Below, piece by piece: positions 1 through 10,814 of a stretch of DNA of 64,000 nucleotides. Where the stretch lies: positions 48,565,828-48,629,827 of the forward strand of contig CM044958.1 of the NCBI GenBank assembly GCA_024516035.1. The letters are read 5' to 3'. Below the pieces are notes generated by a model, which was given only the letters and a program-made list of their open reading frames with translations, was not told the origin of the DNA and searched no databases. The first letter of the stretch is position 1. Each line of letters starts with the position of its first letter. A program made the position numbers and the translations under genes. The DNA comes from Bactericera cockerelli (taxonomy: Eukaryota; Arthropoda; Insecta; Hemiptera; Triozidae).

Positions 1-640
1 AGGAAAAAATCTGAAAAGTTCTGCAAACTGTTAAACGGTGTAGTTTTAGGGAGGAAGTATACTATATTATGTATATAAATTATGAGGCACTTCCCTACTA
101 CCTAGAAAGCTGAAATTTTGCATGATGGTAGGGTTTATTGTAAAAGTACAGGAAAAAATCTGAAAAGTTCTGCAAACTGTTAAACGGTGTCGTTTTAGGG
201 AGGAAGTATACTATATTATGTATATAAATTATGAGGCTCTTCCCTACTACCTAGAAAGCTGAAATTTTGCATGATGGTAGGGTTTATTGTAAAAGTACAG
301 GAAAAAATCTGAAAAGTTCCGCAAACTGTTAAACGGTGTCGTTTTAGGGAGGAAGTATACTATATTATGTATATAAATTATGAGGCACTTCCCTACTACC
401 TAGAAAGCTGAAATTTTGCATGATGGTAGGGTTTATTGTAAAAGTACAGGAAAAAATCTGAAAAGTTCTGCAAACTGTTAAACGGTGTCGTTTTAGGGAG
501 GAAGTATACTATATTATGTATATAAATTATGAGGCACTTCCCTACTACCTAGAAAGCTGAAATTTTGCATGATGGTATGGTTTATTGTAAAAGTACAGGA
601 AAAAATATGAAAACCGGCACTTTCGCACTATTTCTGCTGT
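1..640. repeat. Satellite S1, 149-bp tandem repeat (copy 1)
   Basis: Four nearly identical 149-bp units, starting at 1, 150, 299 and 448, are followed by a diverged fifth unit from 597. Units differ by only one or two substitutions, for example at the base after GTGT near 40 and in GGCAC versus GGCTC. The array is cut by the window edge. A related array with 157-165 bp units lies at 35801-36440, and both arrays run into the same flank and palindrome Z. The near identity suggests recent amplification or homogenisation. Confidence 0.92.
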
Positions 641-748
641 TGATTGGTGTCGTTTTAGGGAGCATATTAAAGTGACGGATCCTGAAGTTTTTAATAATAA
701 ATAATGAAACGTGCTGTGAAACGAACCATTTTCAAAAAGTAATGATAT

Positions 749-1298
749 CCCACAAAAAACTACCGTTAAAAAAAGGGCCAAGTTCCAGAACTCCTATCCA
801 AAAAGGTTTCGCCAATGAACGCAGTGATATCTAGTTTGCGGCCAAGTTATCTTGGTACTAAACTATTTCTTTTATTAAAACCCGTTTTCTGAGTTCCTCA
901 TTTTGTATGTTTTTAACTGCAAACTATCCTCTAACTTGGCCAGTTTTATGCCATCGGTTGTATGGAATATTACGACTATATGTATAGGTACAGAATAACA
1001 ATATAACCATTTTTGTTTTCTATTAACATAATATATAATCTCTTACAGTGAAATTTCATGAATTAGTGTTTCCTTTAGCATTATTTCTGAACAAGGAGCG
1101 AAACTGGCGAAGTTAGAGGATAGTTTGCAGTTAAAAACATACAAAATGAGGAACTCAGAAAACGGGTTTTAATAAAAGAAATAGTTTAGTACCAAGATAA
1201 CTTGGCCGCAAACTAGATATCACTGCGTTCATTGGCGAAACCTTTTTGGATAGGAGTTCTGGAACTTGGCCCTTTTTTTAACGGTAGTTTTTTGTGGG
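749..1298. mobile_element. Palindromic element Z1, about 198-bp inverted arms
   Basis: The left arm 749-946 is repeated in inverted orientation at 1101-1298, with a loop of about 155 bp. The tips read CCCACAAAAAACTACCG and its complement. No open frame suggests a transposase. A second copy at 36508-36979 lacks about 85 bp of the loop. In both copies the right tip is where homology to the other copy stops. It is either a foldback MITE or the terminal palindrome of a larger composite that includes satellite S. Confidence 0.85.
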
Positions 1299-2224
1299 TG
1301 TTATTATTATAATATAAGGAGATGACGTTTTTGTTCAACTTAGTTAAGTTACAAGTACTAGAGTAAATTGGGCCATGAATAATTCAAAAACATCAGAAAT
1401 GTTTCAAGTAGGACAAATTTAATAATTAATTGAAAGAGGTGAATCTTAGTTTCCACAAAACGATTTTGCGGGTAGTTTGTATGTATTTATGAAGATAATT
1501 CAAAACAAGAAGATAAAGAAAGTATTACCTACTTAAAAAATGTTATCATATTTGTTTTGATTCTCAATGAAACTGTGGCGGGTGGCGGAGAGTTCCGATG
1601 TGTAAAGATGTTCGGATATTGTTCGGCAATGCCTCATTATGTAGAAAAATATAGGGCCATGCCTTGGCCTGTATTTTGGTTACGAATGAAAGGTCTAGTT
1701 GTCCATGTCCGGTTTCAAATGACATTTTTAATGCATACCAGATTTAAAGATATCAGAAATAGGTAATTAATTATTATTTTAAATCTCAATAGTTTTATGG
1801 AGAAGTACGAGCATATCTGCATACCAGACTCGTGGTCGATTATGATGAAAAAAGGAAAGATAAACGATTCTAAATCCTAAAACAAGAACATTCATTATTC
1901 ATTATGGCCCGACATAACATAATTTGTAAAACAGTAAATACTTGATGGTAACAATCGCTACGACATCAAAATACCATGTAGCTAAATAAACCTCATGAAA
2001 AATTTCAAACAAATAATAACTTTTTTTCTTCTTTGATCATTCGCGAGGCGAATCGTAAAACGACATTACAAAGAAATTCACAGCATCGTTGAAAAACCGG
2101 TGGAAAATTAACAAACGAGACGTGGAACAATAATTTTATGCTCTCTCAATAAAGGTATGCTTCTAATCAACGTTTGAAATCATTCAAAATGACATTAAAA
2201 AACATAACAAAGAAAAAATTGAAA
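1299..2224. other. AT-rich stretch, nothing recognised
   Basis: No coding-like frame, tRNA-like head or inverted repeat is visible. The short open frame near 1557-1766 has no recognisable motif. Confidence 0.5.
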
Positions 2225-2382
<158 letters not shown>

Positions 2383-2716
2383 AGGAGGAGAAGCAAAAAA
2401 ACAGTAATTAAAAAACAATTGAAATAACTCGAGTCCGTATTATGATTACAAAAAAGCTATAATTAAGACATTAAACAAAATTTAATGAGTCTGAATTGAT
2501 GGTGACACATTACAGCATGAGCGACGTTGCGAACATATCAACCAAACCTGTACTGATCCCGTCAAACAATTTTATCGAATAGGTTTTCGAAATATGAGCA
2601 TACAGGGTGGGTCCGAAACCTGCCAACCAGGAAACAAGAAGAGTAGGATTGACTTTAATACGGAGTGTGTACATATTCTATCTAGCACAGCATGCAATCC
2701 ATATTATACACAGAGC

Positions 2717-2790
2717 TGTTGTTGTTGTTGTTGTAGCCAGCTTGGCTACAGCTGGAGGGGTGCCAGCTTGGCTACAGCTGGAGGGGTGAG
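2717..2790. repeat. (GTT)n run plus 26-bp tandem duplication
   Basis: A (GTT)n run at about 2717-2733 is followed by two copies of a 26-bp unit starting CCAGCTTGGCTACAGC at 2737 and 2763. The unit is itself partly palindromic (AGCCAGCTTGGCT). Confidence 0.9.
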
Positions 2791-3025
2791 TGATGGTCTC
2801 CAGCCAACTTTATTTCAAAGTTGGCCCGTCCTGAACCACATAGTTCTATGTGCGATCAACCATCATGAGGACTTGGACTTTTCTTTATAAGCCATTAAAC
2901 CCTTAGGAAACTGCAAGCTAGCCTGGCTTGTAAGGGTTGGCTAGTCTGTTCTCTGTTTATAGTCCTCTAGCGAGACACAGGTCTTCTCCCTGTTTAACGT
3001 CCCCCAGCCAGACTGATACACAGAG
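2791..3025. repeat. Unclassified interspersed repeat (K, copy 1)
   Basis: The part near 2980-3020, with CCCTGTTTA followed by CCCCCAG and CAGACTG, matches in inverse orientation the sequence at 6735-6770 (CTGTCTGGGGGGACTATAAA). This suggests an interspersed family. Ends are not defined. Confidence 0.4.
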
Positions 3026-3379
3026 CTCAACCTACATAAGATCAAAATGTTCGACAAAATGTAAAAGCATTATTTATTAATGCGGAGTGTATGATTAAAT
3101 ATGTTAGGTATATGGATTTTGTTTTTCACAGGATTATGGTTTTTGATTGGATTAGTATATAGTTTTTAGCGGCTTTACCTTTTTTATCAGGTCCCATCAA
3201 TACCGGTTACAAACAGCAAGTTCCGTTATTTTAATAGTATGGCCGCTATGTGGAACAATTATACTATCTTGATCGTCAGGAAAAAAACATTGTCAATTTT
3301 TGTGCAATACTATTTTTTTTTTTTTATTATCTGACCTGGTTGCAGGGTTTTCAGTGAAACCCTTACAATTAACACTGCG

Positions 3380-3655
3380 ACCTAATTAGATCTATTGTGA
3401 CCAGTTGATTCTATTTGGTTTTAACGTCCTGATTGAGATAGATAGTCAGGACGGGGGTTTTACCCTCCATTCGCTGGGAATCGTACCAGCTACCCACATT
3501 GACCTCACCCAGCCTGGGTAGGGCCGGAAATGCCAGCCTCACGTGTTTGGAAGGGACAGAATTTTCTTCGAAAAGTCTGCCCCAACCATGAGTTGAACTC
3601 GGGAACTCTGGACTACGGGCAGTAGTCACAACCATTACGCCATGGAGGCTGGCTG
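3380..3655 (-). mobile_element. SINE-E copy 1: tRNA-like head plus shared core
   Basis: Read on the minus strand, a tRNA-like head (box-B-like GAGTTCAACTC near 3590) is followed by a core of about 110 bp. The core runs from GGCATTTCCGGCCC through CAGGCTGGGTGAGGTCAATG and GCGAATGGAGGGTAAAACCC to GACGTTAAAA, then a tail with CAACTGGTCACAATAGAT. The core matches the body of the 5S-headed SINE-D, so two SINE families with unrelated heads share one body. Other copies are at 16124-16500, 37320-37560 and 41637-41903. Confidence 0.82.
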
Positions 3656-3689
3656 TGCAATACTAAAATACGTTGTTTTTCGAATGGCA

Positions 3690-3800
3690 CAGGCGCCAGT
3701 CCGGTAATCCAGATATCATGAGGATCTATTGGTTCAAATCCTATCCTATGCATGAATTTTTCATCATATATTTAAGACTTTGACCATATACTAATGCCAC
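3690..3800 (+). mobile_element. SINE-A, degenerate copy
   Basis: It contains the SINE-A landmarks CAGTCCGGTAATCCAG, GGATC(T/C)ATTGGTTC and GCATGAATTTTTC in order, but with many substitutions. Confidence 0.65.
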
Positions 3801-3865
3801 CAAATCAACTAATCGAATAATGGCACTCTTAAGCTTTTGCTATACTCGGGCAGTGTAAATAAATC

Positions 3866-4042
3866 TCCGTGACTCAGTGGTTAAGAGCATTGGTTGCTGA
3901 CCCGGACGTTGTGGGTTCGAATCCCGGCCGGAGCGGAAAATTCTGACCGAGTTTTTCCGTTTCCAGAATGGAATGGATGTAAAGGTAAAGTGCCCTGAAG
4001 TAATGCGAAAGCAGTTCCAGGGCACAACTACCTTTCAAAAAA
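3866..4042 (+). mobile_element. SINE-B copy 1, tRNA-derived
   Basis: The head reads CTCCGTGACTCAGTGGTTAA, with D-arm-like GCTC/GAGC pairing in the consensus and the box B GGTTCGAATCC. The 3' end CCGGAG pairs with the 5' CTCCG. The body has TAAAGGTAAAGTGCCCTGAA and ends in an A-rich tail. Near-identical copies are at 15538-15718 (+) and 57722-57893 (-). It is a SINE rather than a tRNA gene because the conserved body follows the head in every copy. Confidence 0.88.
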
Positions 4043-4299
4043 ATGTATAAATAAATGCCTAATTTTCTTAATCTTCTAAGTGAACCTTCATTAAATGGAT
4101 CATTTTCTAGATCTACCTTTCTTTGTGTCTGTAAAATCCACGGATGAGCAAAACCATCTCATTGTTACGGATATATTCCAAAGTCGTGACATCAGTCTTC
4201 TCTGCAAAGTTATCAAGGAACTGGATCAATAATGATTCATCATGAATTGACGAACCAAGTTAATGGCAATAATCACGTAACAAAATCGCAACTCCTTTT

Positions 4300-4985
4300 T
4301 ACTTTCCTTATCCTATAATAAGGAAAGTATTGTATTCGTCGAAAATTTGACCTACCCAGCTTTTCACATTTCTGGACGAATCATAGCCTCAGGATACCGA
4401 AAAAGTGGTTTTCAGCCATTGGTCCGTGCGTCTGTCTGTGTGTGTGTCTGTGTGTGTGTCTGTGTGTGTGTCTGTGTGTCTGTGTGTGTGTGAACAGGAT
4501 ATCTCAAGAACGGTAAGAGCAAGAGACTTGAAAATTGGTATGGTAATTAATTTTATACACCAGACGAACCATGAAACTTTTGGTTGAAATCGGCCGCATT
4601 CTGCGGCCGCAGGGCCGCAAATATTGGCCGCAAGCACCGCTTCTTTGAATTGGTTAAAGATACAAAAAAGTTAGAGAACAACATTTTCTCAGATTAAAAA
4701 AATAATAGGGGTTCACTCTAATCATTTTTTTGATATCTTTAACTTTTTGGAAACCGGCTAAAATTTACCGGTATTGTAGGGGGGACCCGATTGGACTATC
4801 TTTTTTATTATTCATCCTAGATGGGGGTTGTGACATATCAAATTAATTGATTTTGAAGTGCTGATCACGAATTTGGCATTGATTTTTAGTTATCTGTTAC
4901 CGTTCAGTCACCAGTGGCGGAATTCGACTCCTTTTTGGGAGATAAGGAAAGTCGTGTGATGTTTACACCAGATTTTTTTGTTTAT
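4300..4985 (+). mobile_element. P element copy 1 (hairpin plus GT/CTGT microsatellite)
   Basis: It begins with a hairpin (ACTTTCCTTATCC and its complement AAGGAAAG), then ATTGTATTCGTCGAAAATTT, then a CTGTGTGTGT-type array at 4429-4492. A GC-rich stretch of repeated CGGCCGC/GGCCGCA words follows at 4590-4635. It ends with GATAAGGAAAGTCGTGTGAT. There is no credible protein. Other copies are P2 17063-17345, P3 31191-31836, P4 31881-32550 and P5 46937-47638. The architecture resembles non-autonomous Helentron-type elements; that class assignment is inference. Confidence 0.85.
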
Positions 4986-5620
4986 TATACTACCTCTAGA
5001 CACATAGTGCATACATGATTTTTTTCTCATTTATTTGAGAATATGACCACATAATAAGAAGACTCTGAAGGTTGCGGGGTAGAACATGCTTTTTCTAGTA
5101 TTGATTAAAATTTGAGGACACGTAAGAAGACAAAATAAAAATAACCGAATCGGAAGACAAATTAACAAAATCGCATCCATAAAAAGTCTTATTCTTCTGA
5201 CAACATATTTCATGGCTACGAAATAAAAAAGGCTATGAAACACTCATCCTTATATACTAAAAAATCATCAATTAATTGCATAAGATAAGAAACTAGCCCC
5301 AAAATATGTTCATCATGTCACCGATCAAACCTAAACCTTACCAAAATACACCGGTCCCACCCTTTCTGTCCACAAAGCGAACGGTTTTCTCAATCGTTTC
5401 AACCATAATTGACTAATTTTTTTCGCCCAAATTCGTAGAAACGCAAGGAGAACCAAATGAAGAAGAAGGCATAAATGAAACCAAAAAAAGAATCCCGTCA
5501 ATAAAAATATATGGAAACAACAACAAAATCAAGTTGATGGAAGTCATCATCACTCTCCAGTAAATACATAATATATTGATAAAAAAGAAGAGTACAAAAG
5601 ATGACTCGAAAAAAAGAAAG
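4986..5620. other. AT-rich stretch, nothing recognised
   Basis: No gene, tRNA-like head or repeat with a second copy in the window was recognised. The short open frames are of low complexity. Confidence 0.45.
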
Positions 5621-5628
5621 ATCAAGAC

Positions 5629-5885
5629 CAGGCGCGGCCGGTTGGAAAATGTTTTGGGGGTCCTGCCACATAAATCGGACTATAATGGGATTAATAGACT
5701 CGCCTTTAAGTACCTATCTAAAAAAAATGTATTTAAAACGCCAATCATAATAATTATGCATTAATTATTCTAGAAACGTGTGTTTTTTTCACTCTGTTCG
5801 AGCTAGGACTTGAGAAAATCATCTTTTTTACTTTTTTTGTCAGGGGTGCTGCAGTTCCGCAGCTCCTTAGAACCGGCCGCGCCTG
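5629..5885. mobile_element. Small hAT-like MITE, 15-bp TIRs
   Basis: CAGGCGCGGCCGGTT at 5629-5643 is perfectly inverted at 5871-5885. The flanking 8 bp (ATCAAGAC at 5621-5628 and ATCAAAAT at 5886-5893) agree at 6 of 8 positions and look like an aged 8-bp target duplication. TIRs beginning CAG with an 8-bp duplication suit hAT elements. At 257 bp it has no room for a transposase, so it is non-autonomous. Confidence 0.8.
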
Positions 5886-6126
5886 ATCAAAATATATTTT
5901 CGACAACTTACAATGTTGAATTCCTCATCAATCTAAATGTCCTAAACGAAGACATTGAGGTACGATCCGAATTATTTATTCCTACCAAACTAGACCTGGA
6001 AATGTTTGGGTGACAGCTTCGGACCTGGTAGAAGACAGATGGCTATCGGACTCGTGTCTTTTGCCTTGACGACATCTTAATTAAATGTTCTGGTGCTCTG
6101 GCATGAAATTATCGATATGTTTTTGC

Positions 6127-6290
6127 TTCCGAAAATTTATAATATTAGCAATCGGCGGTATTGTGTTCCTTTTTGTAAAAAATGCTCCAATTTCAATTTT
6201 TTCATATTTCTGGAAGTTTCATAATCTCCTGAGCAACTATTGTGTTTGTCGGTCTCTTTTGGATATGATTCAAATGATTTAGTATAAAAT
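6127..6290 (+). mobile_element. Q element copy 1 (hairpin-start repeat)
   Basis: It starts at CTTCCGAAAA..TAATATTA..AATCGG, a decayed hairpin, followed by ATTGTGTTC, TTTGTAAAAAATGCTCC, TTCATATTTCTGG, ATAATCTCCTGAGCAAC and TTTGTCGGTCTC. The same words in the same order occur at 63745-63935 (+). The first half occurs at 44760-44870 (-). The layout parallels family P. Confidence 0.7.
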
Positions 6291-6734
6291 TTCAAAATTG
6301 CCATTTGTACAATGTGAAGCAATCACGAGGAAGTATTGTGTCCATCATTGGCAGTGTTATTTTTTTTTTTTTCTTTTTCATTTTTGATTACTATTGTGGC
6401 TTAATGTTGCATTGACATTCATAGGTCATTCGATATGTTTGCCCATTTGAAAACAGTTTGTGCACTGGGTAGCCAAGTACTTACATGTTTCCATTTACGT
6501 TTAAAGAAACTTTGGAGACCCGTCTTGCCAATTCGGATGTGGAACAATTTGAGAGCTGGCATCAATTGGAATTTGAGACCCGGATTTACTGGCATCAATT
6601 AGACTTTGAGACCCGGATTTACCATTCGCTGAAAACTTACAAAACAGATTCACATATTATAATTATTCTTCAACATATTCAACCAAGTTTTATACACTAA
6701 GGTATATTCATTTCTTTTTACACTGAGGTATAAT
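6291..6734. other. No gene recognised; short local duplication
   Basis: A 28-bp near-perfect duplication (GAGACCCGGATTTAC within it) is seen at about 6572-6625. The overlapping 71-codon open frame is explained by it and shows no family motif. Confidence 0.45.
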
Positions 6735-6895
6735 CTGTCTGGGGGGACTATAAACAGGGAATAAACCAGCATTGGCTTGGTTCTCGGGGCCCTTATCAAT
6801 TATTAGATTCCTTTAAAAGACAGTGGTAGTAGTGCTGAGTCGTTCCTCCACTGTCTGGCTACCATCGTTTCCGATGACTCCACCCTATGATGATG
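6735..6895 (-). repeat. Unclassified interspersed repeat (K, copy 2)
   Basis: It shares CCTGTTTATAGTCC with the repeat at about 2960-3010 on the opposite strand. Inner parts differ, so the relation is only partial. Confidence 0.35.
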
Positions 6896-7349
6896 ATATT
6901 CATTTACAAATACAAAGTTGAAACTTTGAAACCTTCGGTGATCTCTTCCACCTAGGTTGACTCGAGAACATCAAGAAATTATAATAATAATAATAATAAT
7001 GTTTTTTTTTATTGTTGAATGATACCTTTCGGTGTTAACAATGTTGTGCTTAAAACTAAATTAAAACTAAATTCTTAATACTATAAAGATAATAATGTTA
7101 AGGAAAGAGTAATATAGGTAAGTAAATAATAATAATAACAAATTAACTAAAACTAATCTCTGTATCATAGTAAAGTATGTGAAGAGGGAGAGAATTTAAA
7201 CAAGGTAAGAAACTGATAAGAAACAAGGTAAGAAACTGAGAAGAAGAAAAAATAGGAGCGAGAGAAAATTTAAGGGCTCACCAGGGCAGCTGGTCATCAA
7301 ATGAGTAAGGAACCAAGTCCAGCAGTCGTTCTTTAAGTCTGTTCGAGGG

Positions 7350-7445
7350 TTCCAATTAACCTTGTGTCACCCATCAAGTTCTAACCTGGAAGAGTTCTAC
7401 TTAACTTTAGTGATCTTACGAGAATTGGTGTATTTAATGGTCTGA
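7350..7445 (-). mobile_element. SINE-D fragment, 5S-rRNA-like head (long form)
   Basis: Reading the minus strand, the words CACCAATTCTCGTAAGATCA, CTAAAGTTAAGTAG and TTGATGGGTGACAC follow the order of a 5S rRNA gene, including a box-C-like end. The body is missing here. Confidence 0.65.
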
Positions 7446-7662
7446 CTTCTAACAGTTAATCTATTTAACAAGTTTGACATCTATTTGAATTTATTCAAGT
7501 TTGACAGCAGTCTAAGAAGCTAGTCTTAGACTGCTCTCTAAATTTTTTAAAGTCTATGATATAGACAAGTCAAGCTTTTAATCTTGTGGCTATGAATGAG
7601 CCTAGATGAAAATGAACCTTAGTCCCATTTATTATTGTTATGGATATTTGTGACTTTTTTTT

Positions 7663-7805
7663 AATTTGGGTTCAAAGTGGCTTTTAACTGCATGGTTATA
7701 TCACGACAGGGGCGTCACCCTCCATTCGGAGGAAACTCACAAATTTGCTACCCACATTAACCTCACCTAGCCTGGGTTGAGTCGAAAAGCCAGCATCATG
7801 GAGTC
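7663..7805 (-). mobile_element. SINE-D fragment, body and short-form head end
   Basis: The minus strand has GAAGACTCCATGATGCTGGC, then the core (CAGGCTAGGTGAGGTTAATG, GAATGGAGGGTGACGCCCC) and ends at CAGTTAAAAGCCACTTTGAA. It is 5' truncated. Confidence 0.75.
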
Positions 7806-7849
7806 TTCACCTCAAACAGTTTTCTTTCCAATATTTTTATTCATAAATA

Positions 7850-8066
7850 ATAATAAGTATATTAACACTCCTTAGTGGAAGGTAACTACTACCAGGTGAG
7901 GTTAATGCAGCATTTTCTACCACCTAACCTTCAATGTCTTATTATTATGTGGTCACTAACTCAAAATAATGAAGTTAAATTCACGCACCGGGTGAGATTC
8001 AAACTAACGGATCGCTACGATACCTGGATTACCAGACTAGCGCGTTAACCACTTGACTACCAGGAC
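7850..8066 (-). mobile_element. SINE-A copy, tRNA-derived
   Basis: The tail side (ATAATAATAA, TCCTTAGTGGAAGGTAAC) comes first on the plus strand. The tRNA-like head (TGGTAGTCAAGTGGTTAACG when read on minus) ends near 8066. An inverted partial copy follows at 8280-8392. Confidence 0.85.
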
Positions 8067-8279
8067 TCAATATTTTCTAGACTCAAGCGAGCTCACTGGA
8101 GATTCTCCTCTTGTTTACTCGCCTAAATCAAGGACAAGGAATCAATTCTTGGTCTTGCTACAAGATTAATACTCCGGGCGTGTCGAAATTACCCACTCAA
8201 GCGATTCAACGAAGGAAGAGTTCTTATGGATTCTACCCTCAATACCCTGTATGCAGAGAAATACAGGGTTTTCCTGTAG

Positions 8280-8392
8280 GTGGTTAGGTGGTAGATAAAA
8301 GCTGTGGGGGTTAGTTTGTAGAAAATATTTTCAGCATTAACTTCGCCTGGAGGTGACCTTCCACTAAAGAGTGTTATTATTATTATTCCTCT
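8280..8392 (+). mobile_element. SINE-A, 5'-truncated copy
   Basis: Only the 3' half is present: GGTGGTAGATAAAAGC, CATTAACTTCGCCTGG, ACCTTCCACTAAAGAGTG and a (TTA)n tail. It is inverted relative to the copy at 7850-8066. Confidence 0.8.
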
Positions 8393-8709
8393 GTACTAAG
8401 TAGAATAGAAATAGCGTCGTTGGCACGTCGATAAAACTTATCCATGACTGGGACTGGATCACCGAACTCCAGTTTAAAAGAGCGCTGGTTCAACAATCAA
8501 GCTACGGATATAACAAGAGATATTACGAGTTTAATAAGATAGAACTTATCAAATTTGTTTTCTACTTGAACCATTATTTCATTCGATTTGCATGCTTTTT
8601 TGTGACTTCTTATCTCAACATTCATTTTTTTGAACTATTTGTGGTTATTTTTATTTTTCCTACTCTGAATCGATGACAATAAAACTACATATTTAATAAA
8701 AAAGTTATC

Positions 8710-8850
8710 ATAAGTATTTGTGTTAATCATTTTCGTGATATCACAACTACTGAAACTCGCTTTACTAAATCTTTGCTGAACTTGAAACATGAACCACCGA
8801 CCTCCAGGTTATAAGTAAACCGCCTTTGTGCCACCGAATTCAGGATGGAA
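8710..8850 (-). mobile_element. SINE-C copy, tRNA-derived
   Basis: On the minus strand, GCGGTTTACTTATAACCTGG, GAGGTCGGTGGTTCATGTTT and AAAGCGAGTTTCAGTAGTTG are followed by the family tail (GTGATATCACG, AACACAAATA). Confidence 0.75.
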
Positions 8851-9169
8851 ATGATATACGGCAATGCCTCATTGTGTAGGGTTAGGAAAAATAAATAGGG
8901 CCATGCCTCGGGCCGTAACTTGAATGCACATGCAGCCTCAATCAGTTCCCTCTTCTCAGCTCAGTTAATAGTTATACATCCAATGTTTCTCCTAAGATAC
9001 AAGTAGCTACATAAATACCACGTCTACATGATATAACTATTAGTATTATAGATATGTTTATATATTTAATGCTCTTCCACTTAACGCTTAATTGATTTCG
9101 ATTTATTATATTAATCATCCGTTTAGGTCTCAGCATCAGGGTCGTACGTAGAAACATTCACAGCTAGGC

Positions 9170-9395
9170 CTCATTCCAGAAAACTCATTCGATTTTGAGA
9201 GTGCTTTCTGGAAAAGGGCACTGGAGCCCGTTCCAGAAACACTGTCCAGATCTCCGAATCTCCCTTTGAACTATCACACGACGCATTCTGATTGGTTGAT
9301 TTGAACGCAATTACCAATCATAGTGCGATGTGTGACAGTTGAAACGGAGATTCGAAGATTTTGAGAGAGCTCACTGGAATGGGGCCCTGGTTTCA
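9170..9395. mobile_element. Imperfect foldback MITE
   Basis: GAGCCCGTTCCAG..CTCCGAATCTCCCTTTGAACTATCACAC around 9227-9290 is inverted at about 9310-9395, ending CTGGAATGGGGCCC. The hairpin turns at TGATTGGT/ACCAATCA. A partial extra copy of the terminus (CATTCCAGAAAACTC) lies at 9175-9220. No coding capacity. Confidence 0.65.
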
Positions 9396-9587
9396 TGAGT
9401 AGTTTCCCTATCTCCCCCCTATTACATCGTCCCTGCAAATCAAAGATACTATTAACTAAATCATGGCGGTTTAAAGCACTTAATATCTATCGAAGACTTG
9501 ACTACTCATTGATTAGTTAAGGACGCATCTTTTGATTGATTCATTCTGCTATCTTCGTAATATCTAATTTCTTGAGTTTCTTCAATA

Positions 9588-9690
9588 GCTCAGTAGCTCG
9601 ATCGATAAGGTGGCGGACTTGCAACCTCGAGGTCGTTGGTTCGAGCCCCAATTTCAGTAAAAATCTAGCAGCGTGAGTTTGACAGTGAGC
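9588..9690 (+). mobile_element. SINE-C fragment
   Basis: The tRNA-like head reads GTAGCTCGATCGATAAGG and GGTCGTTGGTTCGAGCCCC, followed by AGCGTGAGTTTGACAGTGAG. The TGG(T/C)TCGA word is box-B-like. Confidence 0.75.
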
Positions 9691-9739
9691 AGTTGTGACA
9701 TTACAAAAGTTTCTTTTTTTTAATTTGTTTGAAAAAAGT

Positions 9740-9885
9740 TTTGATATTTGTTTTAATCACGTTCGTGATATCACAACTACACAAACTCGCTTTACTAAAT
9801 CTACGCTGAATCCTGGACATGAACCACCGACCTCCAGGTTACAAGTCCGGTGCCTTATAGATCAAACTACGGAGGTCGGTTCACT
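9740..9885 (-). mobile_element. SINE-C copy
   Basis: It is an inverted neighbour of the previous copy, with tail TGTTTTAATCACGTTCGTGA, ATATCACAACTACACAAACT, then GAACCACCGACCTCCAGGTT and CCGGTGCCTTATAGATCAAA on the plus strand. Confidence 0.8.
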
Positions 9886-9899
9886 ATTGTTACCTATTA

Positions 9900-10439
9900 T
9901 AAAATAATTAATATTATGAGTATTTGCTGCAGTCACTACATTTACATGTGTAGTTATTTAAATTGTAGGAGTTTATCAGGGATTCAGTTTATCTGTCAAT
10001 TTAGAAGGTGATAAACTGATAATGGAATTGAGCAAATACCTAAAGTAAGCAGTGTAACAATACTAACAATACATAATGCTATTGACTTGATTGTATGTCT
10101 TTTTATTTTATTTTTTACTTTCCTTATCCTATAATTAGAAAATATTGTATTATCATTGAATACATAAATAAGTATATAGACCGATACATAATTATATCCT
10201 AACAAAAGGGCGGGGTTAGTGCTTATGGCATTCTCTTCCTCCCAACTAAAGATTTTTCGCATTTACTGATTTTCAAAACAGGCACCTACATCTGGTTCTG
10301 ATTCTTACCAGCCTACCCCAACAAAATAATCACTGCCCGCCTATTTGCTTTTTGATAATGAGATATCCCTTGTTTAACTTTGAATTTGAAAAATATTGAC
10401 ACTGTTTACTGATAGCAAGGTCTGGAGGGAGTCTCTCAA
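9900..10439. other. No gene; P and I-type traces
   Basis: ACTTTCCTTATCCTATAAT at about 10117-10135 is an isolated P-element terminal hairpin fragment. GGGCGGGGTTAGTGC at 10208-10222 followed by CTCTTCC is an I-family terminus on the minus strand. Nothing else was recognised. Confidence 0.45.
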
Positions 10440-10814
10440 TCAATTATGTTACCTGTAAGGCATTACGTTACCTGGGAAGATAAGGAAATATGGGGACTCT
10501 TTCCTCATGATAAGGAGGACTGCATCCTTGAAGAAATAGAGGGTACCCTTGATTTAGAAGAACTATTGCATCCTTCAAAAAATAAAATAATAATAATGTA
10601 TGACAGAAAAGGAACCGTCTCTAATACATCTAGATTCTAAGTAAATCGAGGTTGCACCCAGTGTGGAGTTCTACTAACAGTTGTACACATCTTGGATTGT
10701 CCTATTCTTGCCCCTATTCGCGCATCCCTACCCACTCCTCTTGAGGACAGCAAAGACGGGATTGACTTTCTAATGTTATACCTTAAGAGATCTCATTTAT
10801 TTAGAAAGATCTAA
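10440..10814 (+). pseudogene. LINE retrotransposon C-terminal relic
   Basis: One reading frame continues from about 10446 through a TAA at 10638-10640 to a terminal TAA at 10812-10814. Its last 55 codons (10650-10814) encode a short zinc-knuckle-like segment, CTQCG...VVHILDC (C-x2-C, then H and C), and finish with FLMLYLKRSHLFRKI. This pattern is typical of the extreme C terminus of jockey/I-type non-LTR retrotransposon ORF2 downstream of RNase H; that is family knowledge, not a search. The upstream 64 codons are open but not recognisable. The piece is a 5'-truncated, decayed copy with no catalytic residues left. Confidence 0.65.
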
